From positions 1-15,240 of the forward strand of contig CALCZN010000320.1 in assembly GCA_937903095.1 (NCBI GenBank): a DNA stretch of 15,240 nt, read 5' to 3'. Both the position numbers and the translations under genes were made by a program. Below, in pieces: positions 1-8,329 of this stretch (position 1 is the stretch's first letter; each line of letters starts with the position of its first letter). Under the pieces are notes generated by a model. It saw only the letters and a list, made by a program, of their open reading frames with translations. It was not told the DNA's origin and made no database searches. This DNA comes from Zeimonas sp937903095. GTDB lineage: Bacteria > Pseudomonadota > Gammaproteobacteria > Burkholderiales > Burkholderiaceae_E.

Positions 1-1035
1 GCTGTGCCGGATGGCGTTGCGCACGAGGTTCACCAGCACGATCCACAGCACGTCGCGGTCGGCGCGCACCGATACGCCGGAAGCGGCCGACGCGCGCAGC
101 GCGATCGAGCGCGCGCGGGCCTCTGCGTCCAGATGCGCGAACACGTCGTCGACCAGCGATGCCACGTCGGTGGAGGAACCCGCGCCCGAGGCGTTTCCGC
201 GCGCCGCTCGCAGCAGGCCCGTGGTCAGCCGCGTGATCTCGGCGAGGCTCGCGCGCAGCTGGGCGGCACGCCCGCGCTGCTGCACGTCGAGCGGCCCCGC
301 CTCGAGCAGGTCGAGCGTCGATACCGCCTGCATCAGCGGCGTTCGCAGCTCGTGACTGGCCGCGGCGGAAAACGCGCGCTCGCGCGCCAGCGCCGCATCG
401 AGCCGGCGCCGTCGCTCGTCGAGCGCGGCCGCCAGCTCGGCCGACTCGGCGTGCCGCGCGAGCCCGAGCAGCGGGGCCGGGCTCGCCGCCCCGCCATCGT
501 TTCGAACTTCCCGCGCCAGGCGCTCGAGATCGCCGGTGAAGCGGCGGGCGGCGCGATCGCTTCCGGCCAGCACGGCGAGCGCGATCACGATCACCGATGC
601 GGCGAGAATCGCGGCCACGTTGCGCTCGCGCCGCTCGTGCTCGGCGACGTCGTAGACGAGGTAGAAGCGCCGCCCGTCGCGCTCGCCGACGGCGATGTGA
701 TACTCGACTCCCGGCGAAGGGAAGATCTCGTAGGCGCCGGAGGCCTGCGGCAGGCGCATCAGGTACTCGGGCAGCGCTTCCTCCTCGCCGGGTCCGGTGA
801 CGTAGAGCCGCATGTCGGGCGTATTGGGTGCGGCGAGCGTCGGGTCGAGCGCGTACTGCGCCATGCTCAGGCGCAGCTGCTCGGCCGCGATCGCGTCGAT
901 CACCTGCTCCTCCCAGCGCTCGGCGCTCCAGTAGACGAACGCCGCCTGCCCGACGGCGACGACGAGCGCGAGCGCGGTGAGCAGCCAGGCCAGGCGCCGG
1001 CGCAGCGACGCGGGCGCTGCGCCGCGCCGGTTCAT
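1..1035 (-). CDS. Sensor histidine kinase, C-terminus cut by window edge
   Basis: Membrane sensor kinase that should phosphorylate the response regulator encoded just upstream. The 345 visible residues show a first membrane segment at about 15-35, a periplasmic region of roughly 95 residues, a second membrane segment at about 139-158, a linker that is at best a degenerate HAMP domain, and a HisKA dimerisation domain. The phospho-acceptor is H228 in the motif SHELRTPL. The ATPase domain has only begun: the N-box reads NLVRNAIRHS (N340) and runs off the left edge, so the later G boxes cannot be checked. I chose the ATG at 1035 because GAGG lies 8 bases before it. An in-frame ATG at 1056 would add seven residues. 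The gene follows the regulator gene by 46 bases. The periplasmic part matches no ligand-binding domain I recognise, so the signal is unknown. Confidence 0.93.
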   Translation of the reverse strand, partial: MNRRGAAPASLRRRLAWLLTALALVVAVGQAAFVYWSAERWEEQVIDAIAAEQLRLSMAQYALDPTLAAPNTPDMRLYVTGPGEEEALPEYLMRLPQASGAYEIFPSPGVEYHIAVGERDGRRFYLVYDVAEHERRERNVAAILAASVIVIALAVLAGSDRAARRFTGDLERLAREVRNDGGAASPAPLLGLARHAESAELAAALDERRRRLDAALARERAFSAAASHELRTPLMQAVSTLDLLEAGPLDVQQRGRAAQLRASLAEITRLTTGLLRAARGNASGAGSSTDVASLVDDVFAHLDAEARARSIALRASAASGVSVRADRDVLWIVLVNLVRNAIRHS

Positions 1036-1081
1036 CGCTTGCGCCTCGTTGCGCATCTCATGGGGTGCGTCTCACGGCGGC

Positions 1082-1762
1082 TCATTGCGTGCGTATCCGG
1101 TAGCCGTGTCCGTGCAGCGTCTCGATCGGATCGAGCGTGCTGCCGGCCTGCGCGAAGGCGCGCCGCGTCGCGGCGACGAGCGTGCGCAGCGCCTCGTCGC
1201 GGAAGGCGTCCTCGCCCCAGATCGCGCGTTCGAGCGTCTCGCGCGAGAACACCTTGTCGGGCCGTTCGGCGAGCAGCTCGAGCAGGCGCAGCGGCTTGGG
1301 CGGCAGGCGCAGCTCGAGATCGTCGACGCGCACGCTGCGCGCTTCGCGGTCGATGCGGATGCGGCCGGCGACGATGACGCCGGCGAGCGCGCGCCCCTGC
1401 GCGCGCCGCAGCAGCGCCTCGACGCGCACGGCAAGTTCCGGAAGCTCGAAGGGCTTGACGAGGTAATCGTCGGCCCCGGCATCGAAGCCGGCGAGCTTGT
1501 CGTCGAGTTCGTCGCGCGCCGTGAGCATGATCACCGGCGCATCCTCGTGCAGCTCGTTGCGGAAACGCCGGCACCATTCGAGGCCGCTGAGCCGCGGCAG
1601 GTTCAGATCGAGCACGACCAGTTCGGGTGCCTGCCGCACCGCGAGCGCGAGACCCAGGTAGCCGTCGCCCGCGTAGTCGCAGGCATGGCCGCGCCGCTGC
1701 AGGAAATCGCAGACGTTGGCGCCGATCACCGGATCGTCTTCGATGACGAGGATCCGCGCCAC
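1082..1762 (-). CDS. Two-component response regulator, OmpR/PhoB family
   Basis: Transcription factor expected to be switched on by the neighbouring kinase. The 226 residues comprise an N-terminal receiver domain (about 1-115) and a C-terminal winged-helix DNA-binding domain (about 125-224, ending in the typical HGHGYRIRTQ). In the receiver the acidic pocket is E8, D9 and D10, the phospho-acceptor is D52 (VVLDLNLP), and the switch residues T81 and K103 (VKPF) are present, so it should be fully functional. The start is a GTG at 1762, placed by the standard receiver opening (ARILVIEDD). There is no convincing ribosome binding site, and the start lies 7 bases after the ABC-F stop codon, so translation may be coupled to that gene. 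A longer reading of the same frame to 1870 would run inside the ABC-F gene and has no receiver homology. Target genes are unknown. Confidence 0.95.
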   Translation of the reverse strand: MARILVIEDDPVIGANVCDFLQRRGHACDYAGDGYLGLALAVRQAPELVVLDLNLPRLSGLEWCRRFRNELHEDAPVIMLTARDELDDKLAGFDAGADDYLVKPFELPELAVRVEALLRRAQGRALAGVIVAGRIRIDREARSVRVDDLELRLPPKPLRLLELLAERPDKVFSRETLERAIWGEDAFRDEALRTLVAATRRAFAQAGSTLDPIETLHGHGYRIRTQ

Positions 1763-1769
1763 GGCGTCG

Positions 1770-3431
1770 CTATTCGATGCCCTGGCTGGCGAGATACGAC
1801 TCGTAGTCGCCGCGCCAGTCGACGATCTCTCCGCCCGTGCGCACCTCGATGACGCGCGTGGCGACCGCATCGACGAACTGGCGGTCGTGCGAGACGACGA
1901 AGATCGTGCCCGGATATTTCTCGAGCGCGTACTGCAGCGACTCGATCGACTCCATGTCGAGGTGGTTGGTCGGCTCGTCGAGCATCAGCACGTTGTGCCG
2001 GCCGAGCATCAGGCGCCCGAAGCTCATCCGGTGCATCTCGCCGCCCGAAAGCACGCGCACGGGCTTGCGCACCTCGTCACCCGAGAACAGCATGCGCCCG
2101 AGGATGCTGCGCAGCGTCTGCTCGTCGTCGCCCGGCTGCGTGTAGTACGACAGCCATTCGGTGAGCGTGCGGTCGGATTCGAAATCCGGATGCACGTCCT
2201 GCGCCATGTAGCCGACGTCGGCGTTCTCCGACCAGCGCGCCTCGCCCTCGGTGGGCGCCAGGCCCCCGCCCCGGGCGGGTGCGGGCCCGCCGCCGGGCGC
2301 GACGCCGCCTCGTTCGACGCCGAGCATCGCGCGCAGCAACGTCGTCTTGCCCGCGCCGTTGGCGCCGACGATGGCGACGCGATCGCCCGCATCGAAGATC
2401 GTCGAGAAGCCCGAGAACACCGGCGCATCGGCGCCCGGATAGCGGTAGCCGAGGTTCTCCACCTCGAGCGCCTGCCGGTGCATCGGCTTGACCTGCTCGA
2501 AACGGATGTACGGGCTTTGCCGCGACGAGGGCTTCACCTCGACCGTCTCGCTGCGGATCTTGGCGATCAGCTTCTGGCGCGAGGTGGCCTGGCGCGCCTT
2601 CGCCTTGTTCGCCGCGAAGCGCTGCACGAACTCCTGCAGCTCGGCGATGCGCTCCTTCGCGCGATCGTTCGCCGACACCAGGCGCTGGCGCGCCTGCGCC
2701 GAGGCAAGCATGTAGTCGTCGTAGTTGCCCGGGTAGACGCGCAGCTCGCGGTAGTCGAGGTCGGCCATGTGCGTGCACACGGCGTTCAGGAAGTGGCGAT
2801 CGTGCGAGATGATCACCATCGTCGAGTCGCGATCGTTCAGCACCGACTCGAGCCAGCGGATCGTGTCGATGTCGAGGTTGTTCGTCGGCTCGTCGAGCAG
2901 CAGCACGTCGGGGTCGGAGAACAGCGCCTGCGCGAGCAGCACGCGCAGCTTCCAGCCGGGCGCGATCTCGCGCATCGGCCCCGCGTGCTGCTCGACCGGA
3001 ATGCCCAGCCCGAGCAGCAGCTCGCCCGCGCGCGCTTCGGCCGTGTAGCCGCCGTACTCGGCGAACTTCGCCTCCAGCTCGGCCGCGTGCATGTAGTCGT
3101 CCTCGCTCGCCTCGGGGTTTTCGTAGATCGCGTCGCGCTCGCGCATCGCGGCCCACATCTCGGCGTGCCCCATCAGCACGACGTCGAGCACGCGCTCGTC
3201 CTCGTGCGCGAACTGGTCCTGGCGCAGCTTGCCCAGCCGCACGTTCGGCTCGAGCACGACCTGTCCGCTCGACGGCTCGAGATCGCCGCCGAGGATCTTC
3301 ATGAAGGTGGACTTGCCCGAACCGTTCGCGCCGATCAGGCCGTAGCGGTTGCCGTCGGCGAACTTGACGTTGACGTTCTCGAACAGGGGCTTGGCCCCGA
3401 ACTGCATCGTGATGTTGACTGCGGAAAGCAT
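1770..3431 (-). CDS. ybiT: ABC-F family ATPase, YbiT-like
   Basis: Soluble protein with two ATPase domains and no membrane segment. ABC-F proteins bind the ribosomal E site and help stalled or starting ribosomes; they are not transporters. In the 553 residues, Walker A of domain 1 is GANGSGKST (34-42) and its Walker B ends at D180/E181. The signature is the atypical APGWK (157-161) that I know from YbiT. The charged linker lies at about 235-300. Domain 2 has Walker A at 356-364 with K362, signature LSGGE (461-465) and Walker B D485/E486. The family is usually about 530 residues. The excess is a Gly/Pro-rich stretch at about 374-393, right after the second Walker A helix. The gene lies 39 bases after purL in the same direction. 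A drug-resistance role is possible for ABC-F proteins in general, but the YbiT-like signature argues for housekeeping. Confidence 0.94.
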   Translation of the reverse strand: MLSAVNITMQFGAKPLFENVNVKFADGNRYGLIGANGSGKSTFMKILGGDLEPSSGQVVLEPNVRLGKLRQDQFAHEDERVLDVVLMGHAEMWAAMRERDAIYENPEASEDDYMHAAELEAKFAEYGGYTAEARAGELLLGLGIPVEQHAGPMREIAPGWKLRVLLAQALFSDPDVLLLDEPTNNLDIDTIRWLESVLNDRDSTMVIISHDRHFLNAVCTHMADLDYRELRVYPGNYDDYMLASAQARQRLVSANDRAKERIAELQEFVQRFAANKAKARQATSRQKLIAKIRSETVEVKPSSRQSPYIRFEQVKPMHRQALEVENLGYRYPGADAPVFSGFSTIFDAGDRVAIVGANGAGKTTLLRAMLGVERGGVAPGGGPAPARGGGLAPTEGEARWSENADVGYMAQDVHPDFESDRTLTEWLSYYTQPGDDEQTLRSILGRMLFSGDEVRKPVRVLSGGEMHRMSFGRLMLGRHNVLMLDEPTNHLDMESIESLQYALEKYPGTIFVVSHDRQFVDAVATRVIEVRTGGEIVDWRGDYESYLASQGIE

Positions 3432-3443
3432 TCGGTGTGTCCG

Positions 3444-3459
3444 GCCCGCGCGAGCGGGC
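3444..3459 (-). other. Small GC hairpin in purL-ybiT gap
   Basis: GCCCGC, a four-base loop and GCGGGC form a perfect 6-bp stem in the 39-base gap between the purL stop and the ABC-F start. No T-run follows on the minus strand, so it does not look like an intrinsic terminator. It could slow or stabilise the transcript, or be chance in such GC-rich DNA. Confidence 0.35.
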
Positions 3460-3470
3460 GCGAGAGGGGT

Positions 3471-6400
3471 TCAGCCCACCCAGACGCGGGCGTTGCGGAA
3501 CAGGCGCATCCACGGCGAGTCTTCGCCCAGCGACGGGTCGCGCCAGCTCATCTGGATCGTGCGGAAGACGCGTTCGGGATGCGGCATCAGGATCGTCGCG
3601 CGGCCGTCTTCGCTGGTGAAGCCGGTGAGCCCGCCGGGCGAGCCGCCCGGATTCGCCGGGTAGCGCTCGGCCGGCGTGCCGTCGTTCTCGACGAAGCGCA
3701 GCGACGCGCGCGCGCGATCGCGCTGCTCGTCGGAGGCGAACTGCGCACGCCCTTCACCGTGCGCTACCGCGATCGGCATCCGGCTGCCCGCCATGCCGGC
3801 GAACAGCACCGACGGCGATTCGAGCACCTCGACCATCGAGAAGCGCGCCTCGTACTGCTCGGAACGGTTGCGCACGAAGCGCGGCCAGGCGGCGGCGCCC
3901 GGGATGATCGACTTCAGCTGCGACAGCATCTGGCAGCCGTTGCACACGCCGAGCGTGAAGGTGTCGGGCCGCTGGAAGAAGAGCGCGAACTGTTCGGCCA
4001 TCTTCGCGTTGTAGAGGATCGATTTCGCCCAGCCGCTGCCCGCGCCCAACACGTCGCCGAAGGAGAAGCCGCCGCAGGCGACCAGGCCGCGGAAGTCGTC
4101 GAGCCGGTGCCGGCCCGCGAACAGGTCGGTCATGTGGACGTCGAAGCTCTCGAAGCCGGCGCGGTCGAAGGCGGCCGCGATCTCGGTCTGGCTGTTGACG
4201 CCCTGCTCGCGCAGGATCGCGATGCGCGGACGCGCGCCGCGCGCGATGTACGGCGCGGCGACGTCCTCGGCCGGATCGAAGCGCAGCGCCACGTGCAGCC
4301 CCGGATCGTCGTTGCCCTCGATGCGCTCGAACTCCTCGATGACGCAGTCGGGGTCGTCGCGCAGCGACGCGATGCGCGCGCTCGTCTCGCTCCAGATGCG
4401 CTGCAGCGTGGCGCGCGAGCGGCGATACACGCGGCGGCCGTCGCGCCAGATGTCGATCGTGTCGTGCGCCTGCGGCTTGCCGATCACGTGCGACATCGTC
4501 GATAACCCGTGCTCGCGCAGCACGCCGAGCACCGCGTCGCGCGCCTCGGCGCGCACCTGCAGCACGGCGCCGGGCTCCTCGCAGAACAGCGCCTGCAGCG
4601 TGCGTTCGTTGCGCTGCACGGCGACCTGCTCGGGCCGGATCTTGTAGTCGCCCCAGTCGGCGACGTGCTGGTCGATCGTCAGCAGGTCGACGTTCAGCCC
4701 GACGCCGCAATGCCCGGCGAAGGCCATTTCGCAGACCGTCGCGAAGAGTCCGCCGTCGGAGACATCGTGGTAGGCGAGCAGTTGCCCGTCGGCATTGAGC
4801 TGCTGGATCGCGGCGAAGAAGCGCACGAGGCGCTGCGGATCGTCGAGGTCGGGCGCCTCATGGCCGACCTGGCCCCAGGCCTGCGCGAGCGCCGAGGCGC
4901 CCATGCGCTTGCGGCCGGCGCCGAGGTCGACGAGGATCAGCACCGAATCGACGTCGCGCGCGAGCTGCGGCGTGAGCACGCGTCGGGCGTCGCTCACCGG
5001 CGCGCAGCCGGTGACGACGAGCGAGACCGGCGCGAGCACCTCGTGCACTTCGCGCGGATCCGGCGCAGCCCCGTTCGCGCCCGCCCCGCCGGCGTCGTTC
5101 GTCGGCGAGCCGCCGCCCTGCCAGCGCGTGCGCATCGACAGCGAATCCTTTCCGACCGGAATCGCCAGCCCCAGTTCACGGCACAGCGACGCGCAGGCCT
5201 CGACCGCATCGAACAGGTCGGCATCTTCGGCCGGGTCGCCGCACGCAGCCATCCAGTTCGCCGACAGCTTCACCTGTTCGAGCGACCCGATCGGCGCCGC
5301 CGCGAGATTCGTCACCGTTTCGGCGACGGCGATGCGCGACGCGGCGCGCGGATCGATGACGGCCAGCGGCGTGCGCTCGCCCATCGCCAGCGCCTCCCCG
5401 CGGTAGCCGTCGTAATCGACGAGGCCGACCGCGCAGTCGGCGACCGGCACCTGCCACGGACCGACCATCGGATCGCGCGAGCACAGTCCGCCCACGCTGC
5501 GGTCGCCGATCGTCACGAGAAAGGCCTTGCTCGCGACCGAGGGCACGCGCAGCACGCGCTCGATCGCGTCTTCCAGCGCGATTCCGGCGAGATCGAGCGG
5601 CGCGAGCGCGCGCGCGCGGCGCCGCGCCTCCCGGTGCATGCGCGGCGGCTTGCCGAGCAGCACGTCGATCGGCATGTCGACCGCGAGTTCGGCGGCGCCC
5701 GCCTCGCGCTGCGCGCGGTCGGCGGCCGCCTCGACGACGAGCTGCCGATCGTCGGAGACGGTGCCGACGACCGCGTAGGGGCAGCGCTCGCGCCGGCACA
5801 GGTGATCGAAGAGCGCGAGCGAATCGGGCGCGATCGCGAGCACGTAGCGCTCCTGCGATTCGTTCGACCAGATCTCGGCCGGCGACAGGCCCGATTCCTC
5901 GAGCGGCACCTTGCGCAGGTCGAAGCGCGCGCCGCGCCCCGCGCCGTAGACCAGTTCGGGAAACGCATTCGACAGCCCGCCCGCGCCGACGTCGTGCAGC
6001 GACAGGATCGGATTGCGCTCGTACAGCTCCCAGCAGCGATCGAGCACTTCCTGCGCGCGGCGCTGCATCTCGGGATTGCCGCGCTGCACCGAATCGAAGT
6101 CCAGCTCGGCGGTGTTCGTCCCGGCGCCCATGCTCGACGCCGCGCCGCCCCCCAGCCCGATGCGCATGCCGGGGCCGCCAAGCTGCACGAGCAGCGTGCC
6201 GGGCGGCAGGTCGAGCTTGTGCGTGAGCGCGTCGTCGATCGCGCCGACGCCGCCGGCGATCATGATCGGCTTGTGATAGCCGCGCACCCGGCCTTCGACC
6301 GGCTGCTCGTAGGTGCGGAAGTAGCCGAGCAGGTTCGGTCGGCCGAATTCGTTGTTGAACGACGCCCCGCCGATCGGCCCCTCGATCATGATCTGCAGCG

Positions 6401-7529
6401 GCGAGGCGATGCGATCGGGCGAGCCCGGTCCGCCCTCCTCCCACGGCTGCACGTAGCGGTCGATGCGCAGGTTCGAGACGGTGAAGCCGGTCAGGCCGAA
6501 CTTCGGCTTCGCGCCGCGGCCGGTTGCGCCCTCGTCGCGGATCTCGCCGCCGGCGCCGGTGGAGGCGCCCGGAAAGGGCGAGATCGCCGTCGGGTGGTTG
6601 TGCGTCTCGACTTTCAGCAGCGCGTGCGTGCGCCGCTCGCCCCGGAGGTAGCGACCGTTGGCAGTGGCGTCGGGATGGAAACGCCGCGCCGCGCCGCCTT
6701 CGAGGATCGCCGCATTGTCGGCGTAGGCGACGACGGTGCCGCGCGGGTTCGCCGCGTGCGTGCTGCGGATCATGCCGAACAGCGTCTCGTCGCGCGGCTG
6801 GCCGTCGATCGTCCAGCTCGCGTTGAAGATCTTGTGCCGGCAGTGCTCGGAGTTCGCCTGCGCGAACATCATCAGCTCGACGTCGGTGGGGTCGCGCCCG
6901 GCGGCGACGAAGGCGTCGAGCAGGTAGTCGATCTCGTCGTCGGACAGCGCCAGGCCCAGCTCGCGGTCGGCGCGCACGAGTGCCTGGCGCCCCTGCGCGA
7001 GCACCGGCACGTGCCGCATCGGCTTGCCCGGCAGCGAGGCGAACAGCTCGCGCGGATCGGGCGGCGCGAGCAGCAGGCTCTCGGTCATCCGGTCGTGCAG
7101 GACGGCGCCCAGGCGCGCGAGCATGTCGTCTTCGATCTGCGCGCCGCGCAGCAGCCCGCCGAGCCTGGCGCGCGCCTCGATCCGGTATTCGATGCCGCGC
7201 TCGATGCGGCGCACGCCGTCGAAGCCGCAGCTGTGCGCGATGTCGGTCGCCTTGCTCGCCCAGGGCGAAACGGTGCCGATGCGCGGCACGACCCACAGGG
7301 GTTGTCCGGGGACCTGCGCTCCTGCGTCGTCACCGGGCAGCGCCTCGAGCAGCTCGACGAGACGCGCGCGCGTGTCCGGCGTCGGCTCGGCGTCGAACCA
7401 CGCGAAATAGCAGTGGCGCGCGTGCACGGCGCCGGCGCGCGGGTCGATCGCGGCGAGGCGCTCGAGCAGCCGGGCGAGGCGAAACGCGGACAGGGCCGGG
7501 GCACCGGCCAGCGTCAGGTAGGCGGACAT
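3471..7529 (-). CDS. purL: Phosphoribosylformylglycinamidine synthase (FGAM synthase)
   Basis: Fourth step of purine synthesis: FGAR plus glutamine and ATP gives FGAM plus glutamate, ADP and phosphate, in the cytoplasm. This is the large single-chain form (1352 residues, against about 1295 in E. coli). Visible in order are the N-terminal PurS-like domain (opening with PALSAFR), the first AIRS half with the family motif VETHNHPTAISPFPG around H310 and GGEIRDEGATGRG, the second AIRS half, and a C-terminal class I glutaminase. The glutaminase triad is intact: C1196 (GVCNGCQ), H1317 and E1319 (MPHPER). The start at 7529 gives the normal N-terminus. An upstream ATG at 7589 would add 20 unconserved residues and overlaps a likely -10 box. 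A Gly/Asn/Ala-rich insert (GGGSPTNDAGGAGANGAAP) sits in the second half. Probably first gene of the transcript that continues into the ABC-F gene. Confidence 0.98.
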   Translation of the reverse strand: MSAYLTLAGAPALSAFRLARLLERLAAIDPRAGAVHARHCYFAWFDAEPTPDTRARLVELLEALPGDDAGAQVPGQPLWVVPRIGTVSPWASKATDIAHSCGFDGVRRIERGIEYRIEARARLGGLLRGAQIEDDMLARLGAVLHDRMTESLLLAPPDPRELFASLPGKPMRHVPVLAQGRQALVRADRELGLALSDDEIDYLLDAFVAAGRDPTDVELMMFAQANSEHCRHKIFNASWTIDGQPRDETLFGMIRSTHAANPRGTVVAYADNAAILEGGAARRFHPDATANGRYLRGERRTHALLKVETHNHPTAISPFPGASTGAGGEIRDEGATGRGAKPKFGLTGFTVSNLRIDRYVQPWEEGGPGSPDRIASPLQIMIEGPIGGASFNNEFGRPNLLGYFRTYEQPVEGRVRGYHKPIMIAGGVGAIDDALTHKLDLPPGTLLVQLGGPGMRIGLGGGAASSMGAGTNTAELDFDSVQRGNPEMQRRAQEVLDRCWELYERNPILSLHDVGAGGLSNAFPELVYGAGRGARFDLRKVPLEESGLSPAEIWSNESQERYVLAIAPDSLALFDHLCRRERCPYAVVGTVSDDRQLVVEAAADRAQREAGAAELAVDMPIDVLLGKPPRMHREARRRARALAPLDLAGIALEDAIERVLRVPSVASKAFLVTIGDRSVGGLCSRDPMVGPWQVPVADCAVGLVDYDGYRGEALAMGERTPLAVIDPRAASRIAVAETVTNLAAAPIGSLEQVKLSANWMAACGDPAEDADLFDAVEACASLCRELGLAIPVGKDSLSMRTRWQGGGSPTNDAGGAGANGAAPDPREVHEVLAPVSLVVTGCAPVSDARRVLTPQLARDVDSVLILVDLGAGRKRMGASALAQAWGQVGHEAPDLDDPQRLVRFFAAIQQLNADGQLLAYHDVSDGGLFATVCEMAFAGHCGVGLNVDLLTIDQHVADWGDYKIRPEQVAVQRNERTLQALFCEEPGAVLQVRAEARDAVLGVLREHGLSTMSHVIGKPQAHDTIDIWRDGRRVYRRSRATLQRIWSETSARIASLRDDPDCVIEEFERIEGNDDPGLHVALRFDPAEDVAAPYIARGARPRIAILREQGVNSQTEIAAAFDRAGFESFDVHMTDLFAGRHRLDDFRGLVACGGFSFGDVLGAGSGWAKSILYNAKMAEQFALFFQRPDTFTLGVCNGCQMLSQLKSIIPGAAAWPRFVRNRSEQYEARFSMVEVLESPSVLFAGMAGSRMPIAVAHGEGRAQFASDEQRDRARASLRFVENDGTPAERYPANPGGSPGGLTGFTSEDGRATILMPHPERVFRTIQMSWRDPSLGEDSPWMRLFRNARVWVG

Positions 7530-7547
7530 CGGGGTGGGCGGAGGGCC

Positions 7548-7568
7548 CGCAGCGAACTTCGCGCTGCG
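7548..7568 (-). other. Inverted repeat in purL leader
   Basis: CGCAGCG and CGCTGCG form a perfect 7-bp stem around a 7-base loop, 18 bases before the purL start. If transcription starts near 7581, this hairpin makes up much of the short leader and could influence translation. A smaller palindrome (GCGAA-C-TTCGC) is nested in it and could instead be a protein-binding site. No known purine riboswitch pattern is visible. Confidence 0.4.
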
Positions 7569-7587
7569 AAGGCGTGAGCGACCCGCC

Positions 7588-7593
7588 ATTATA
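7588..7593 (-). promoter_or_regulatory. Perfect -10 box for purL
   Basis: TATAAT on the minus strand, 58 bases upstream of the preferred purL ATG, in a region that is otherwise very GC-rich. The hexamer 17 bases further upstream (GGGCGT) does not resemble a -35 box, and there is no TGN extension, so an activator or another sigma contact would be needed. A transcript from here would start near 7581, downstream of the ATG at 7589, which supports the start at 7529. Confidence 0.45.
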
Positions 7594-7669
7594 GGTGCAG
7601 GCCGCAGCAGACGCCCCTGGCCGAACCGGGCCCGGATTGCCGGCTGCCGCCGCGATCGACTGCTCCACC

Positions 7670-8302
7670 TTACTCCCTGCTCGTCAGTACGGTCCTGCCG
7701 CGTGGACTCCCGATTCTCAGCTGCATGTACGCCCGATCCGCTCGAAGCACCTCATGCGGCGCATCGAGTTCCTTCAGCAGCGCGTTGAGCTCCGCCGCAC
7801 GCGGATGTCCCATTTCAAACGACTCGAAGCGACAGCCGCGCGCGTTGTTCGCCGCCGGATGCGGCGTGTTCTGCCAGTCGATGAGCTTCGGCACGAAATC
7901 GCCGAACGCATTGTCGTGCGGCACGAGCAACCGCCAGCGCAGCACCCTTCCGTCGGGCGTGGTACGCGACGCATCGAAGAGATCCGCTTCGATGCCGTGG
8001 TCGGCAAGCACCGTCTTCGCCGCTTCCATCTCGCCGCCGGTCGCCTTCAGCATGTAGGCAAAGAGCCGTGGCACGGTGAACTGCTGCAGCCGCGCACCCA
8101 TGTTGCCGTCGGGAGTCTGTTGCGGGTCGACGGCGAGCAGCTCGAAATAGACGGTGTCACCGAGCGAGGCCAGCGCGTTGTGCGTTCCGAGGCCCGGGTG
8201 GCGACCGCCGAGCGTCGGCTCGACACCGGTGAGCGCGGTGAAGTCGGCGCGCATTGCGTCGAGTTCGCGCCCGCCATAGATGAAGTGATCGTAGGCTTTC
8301 AT
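7670..8302 (-). CDS. VOC-superfamily glyoxalase-like protein
   Basis: Soluble 210-residue protein of the vicinal oxygen chelate superfamily, of the type described as Glyoxalase-like domain (Glyoxalase_3). The opening YDHFIYGGRELDAM, then LTGVEPTLGGRHPGLGTHNAL and LGDTVYFELLAVDP, matches the family's usual first module. The second half (from about residue 100) is a more divergent repeat ending in MQLRIGSPRG. Family members are metal-dependent lyases, isomerases or dioxygenases, and the reaction here cannot be told from sequence. H6, H35 and E54 are plausible metal ligands by analogy only. The start is well supported by GGAGAG at 8312-8317, 9 bases before the ATG. It lies 27 bases after the M14-like gene and very likely shares its transcript, so it may act on the same substrate or product. 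Confidence 0.88.
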   Translation of the reverse strand: MKAYDHFIYGGRELDAMRADFTALTGVEPTLGGRHPGLGTHNALASLGDTVYFELLAVDPQQTPDGNMGARLQQFTVPRLFAYMLKATGGEMEAAKTVLADHGIEADLFDASRTTPDGRVLRWRLLVPHDNAFGDFVPKLIDWQNTPHPAANNARGCRFESFEMGHPRAAELNALLKELDAPHEVLRADRAYMQLRIGSPRGRTVLTSRE

Positions 8303-8329
8303 GCCGATGCTCTCTCCGGTATCTGCGCT

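Noticed and set aside
3444..3459. Hairpin after purL as an intrinsic terminator
   Set aside because: The stem is only 6 bp and is not followed by a T-run on the minus strand, so I list it only as a hairpin.
1716..7577. Two very long plus-strand open frames (929 and 1022 codons) opposite the ABC-F and purL genes
   Set aside because: They lie in exact codon register with the minus-strand genes, so a stop appears only where the real gene uses TTA, CTA or TCA. These codons are rare in this GC-rich genome; the single break at 4503-4505 is a TTA leucine codon of purL. The translations are Arg/Ala/His-rich and match no family.
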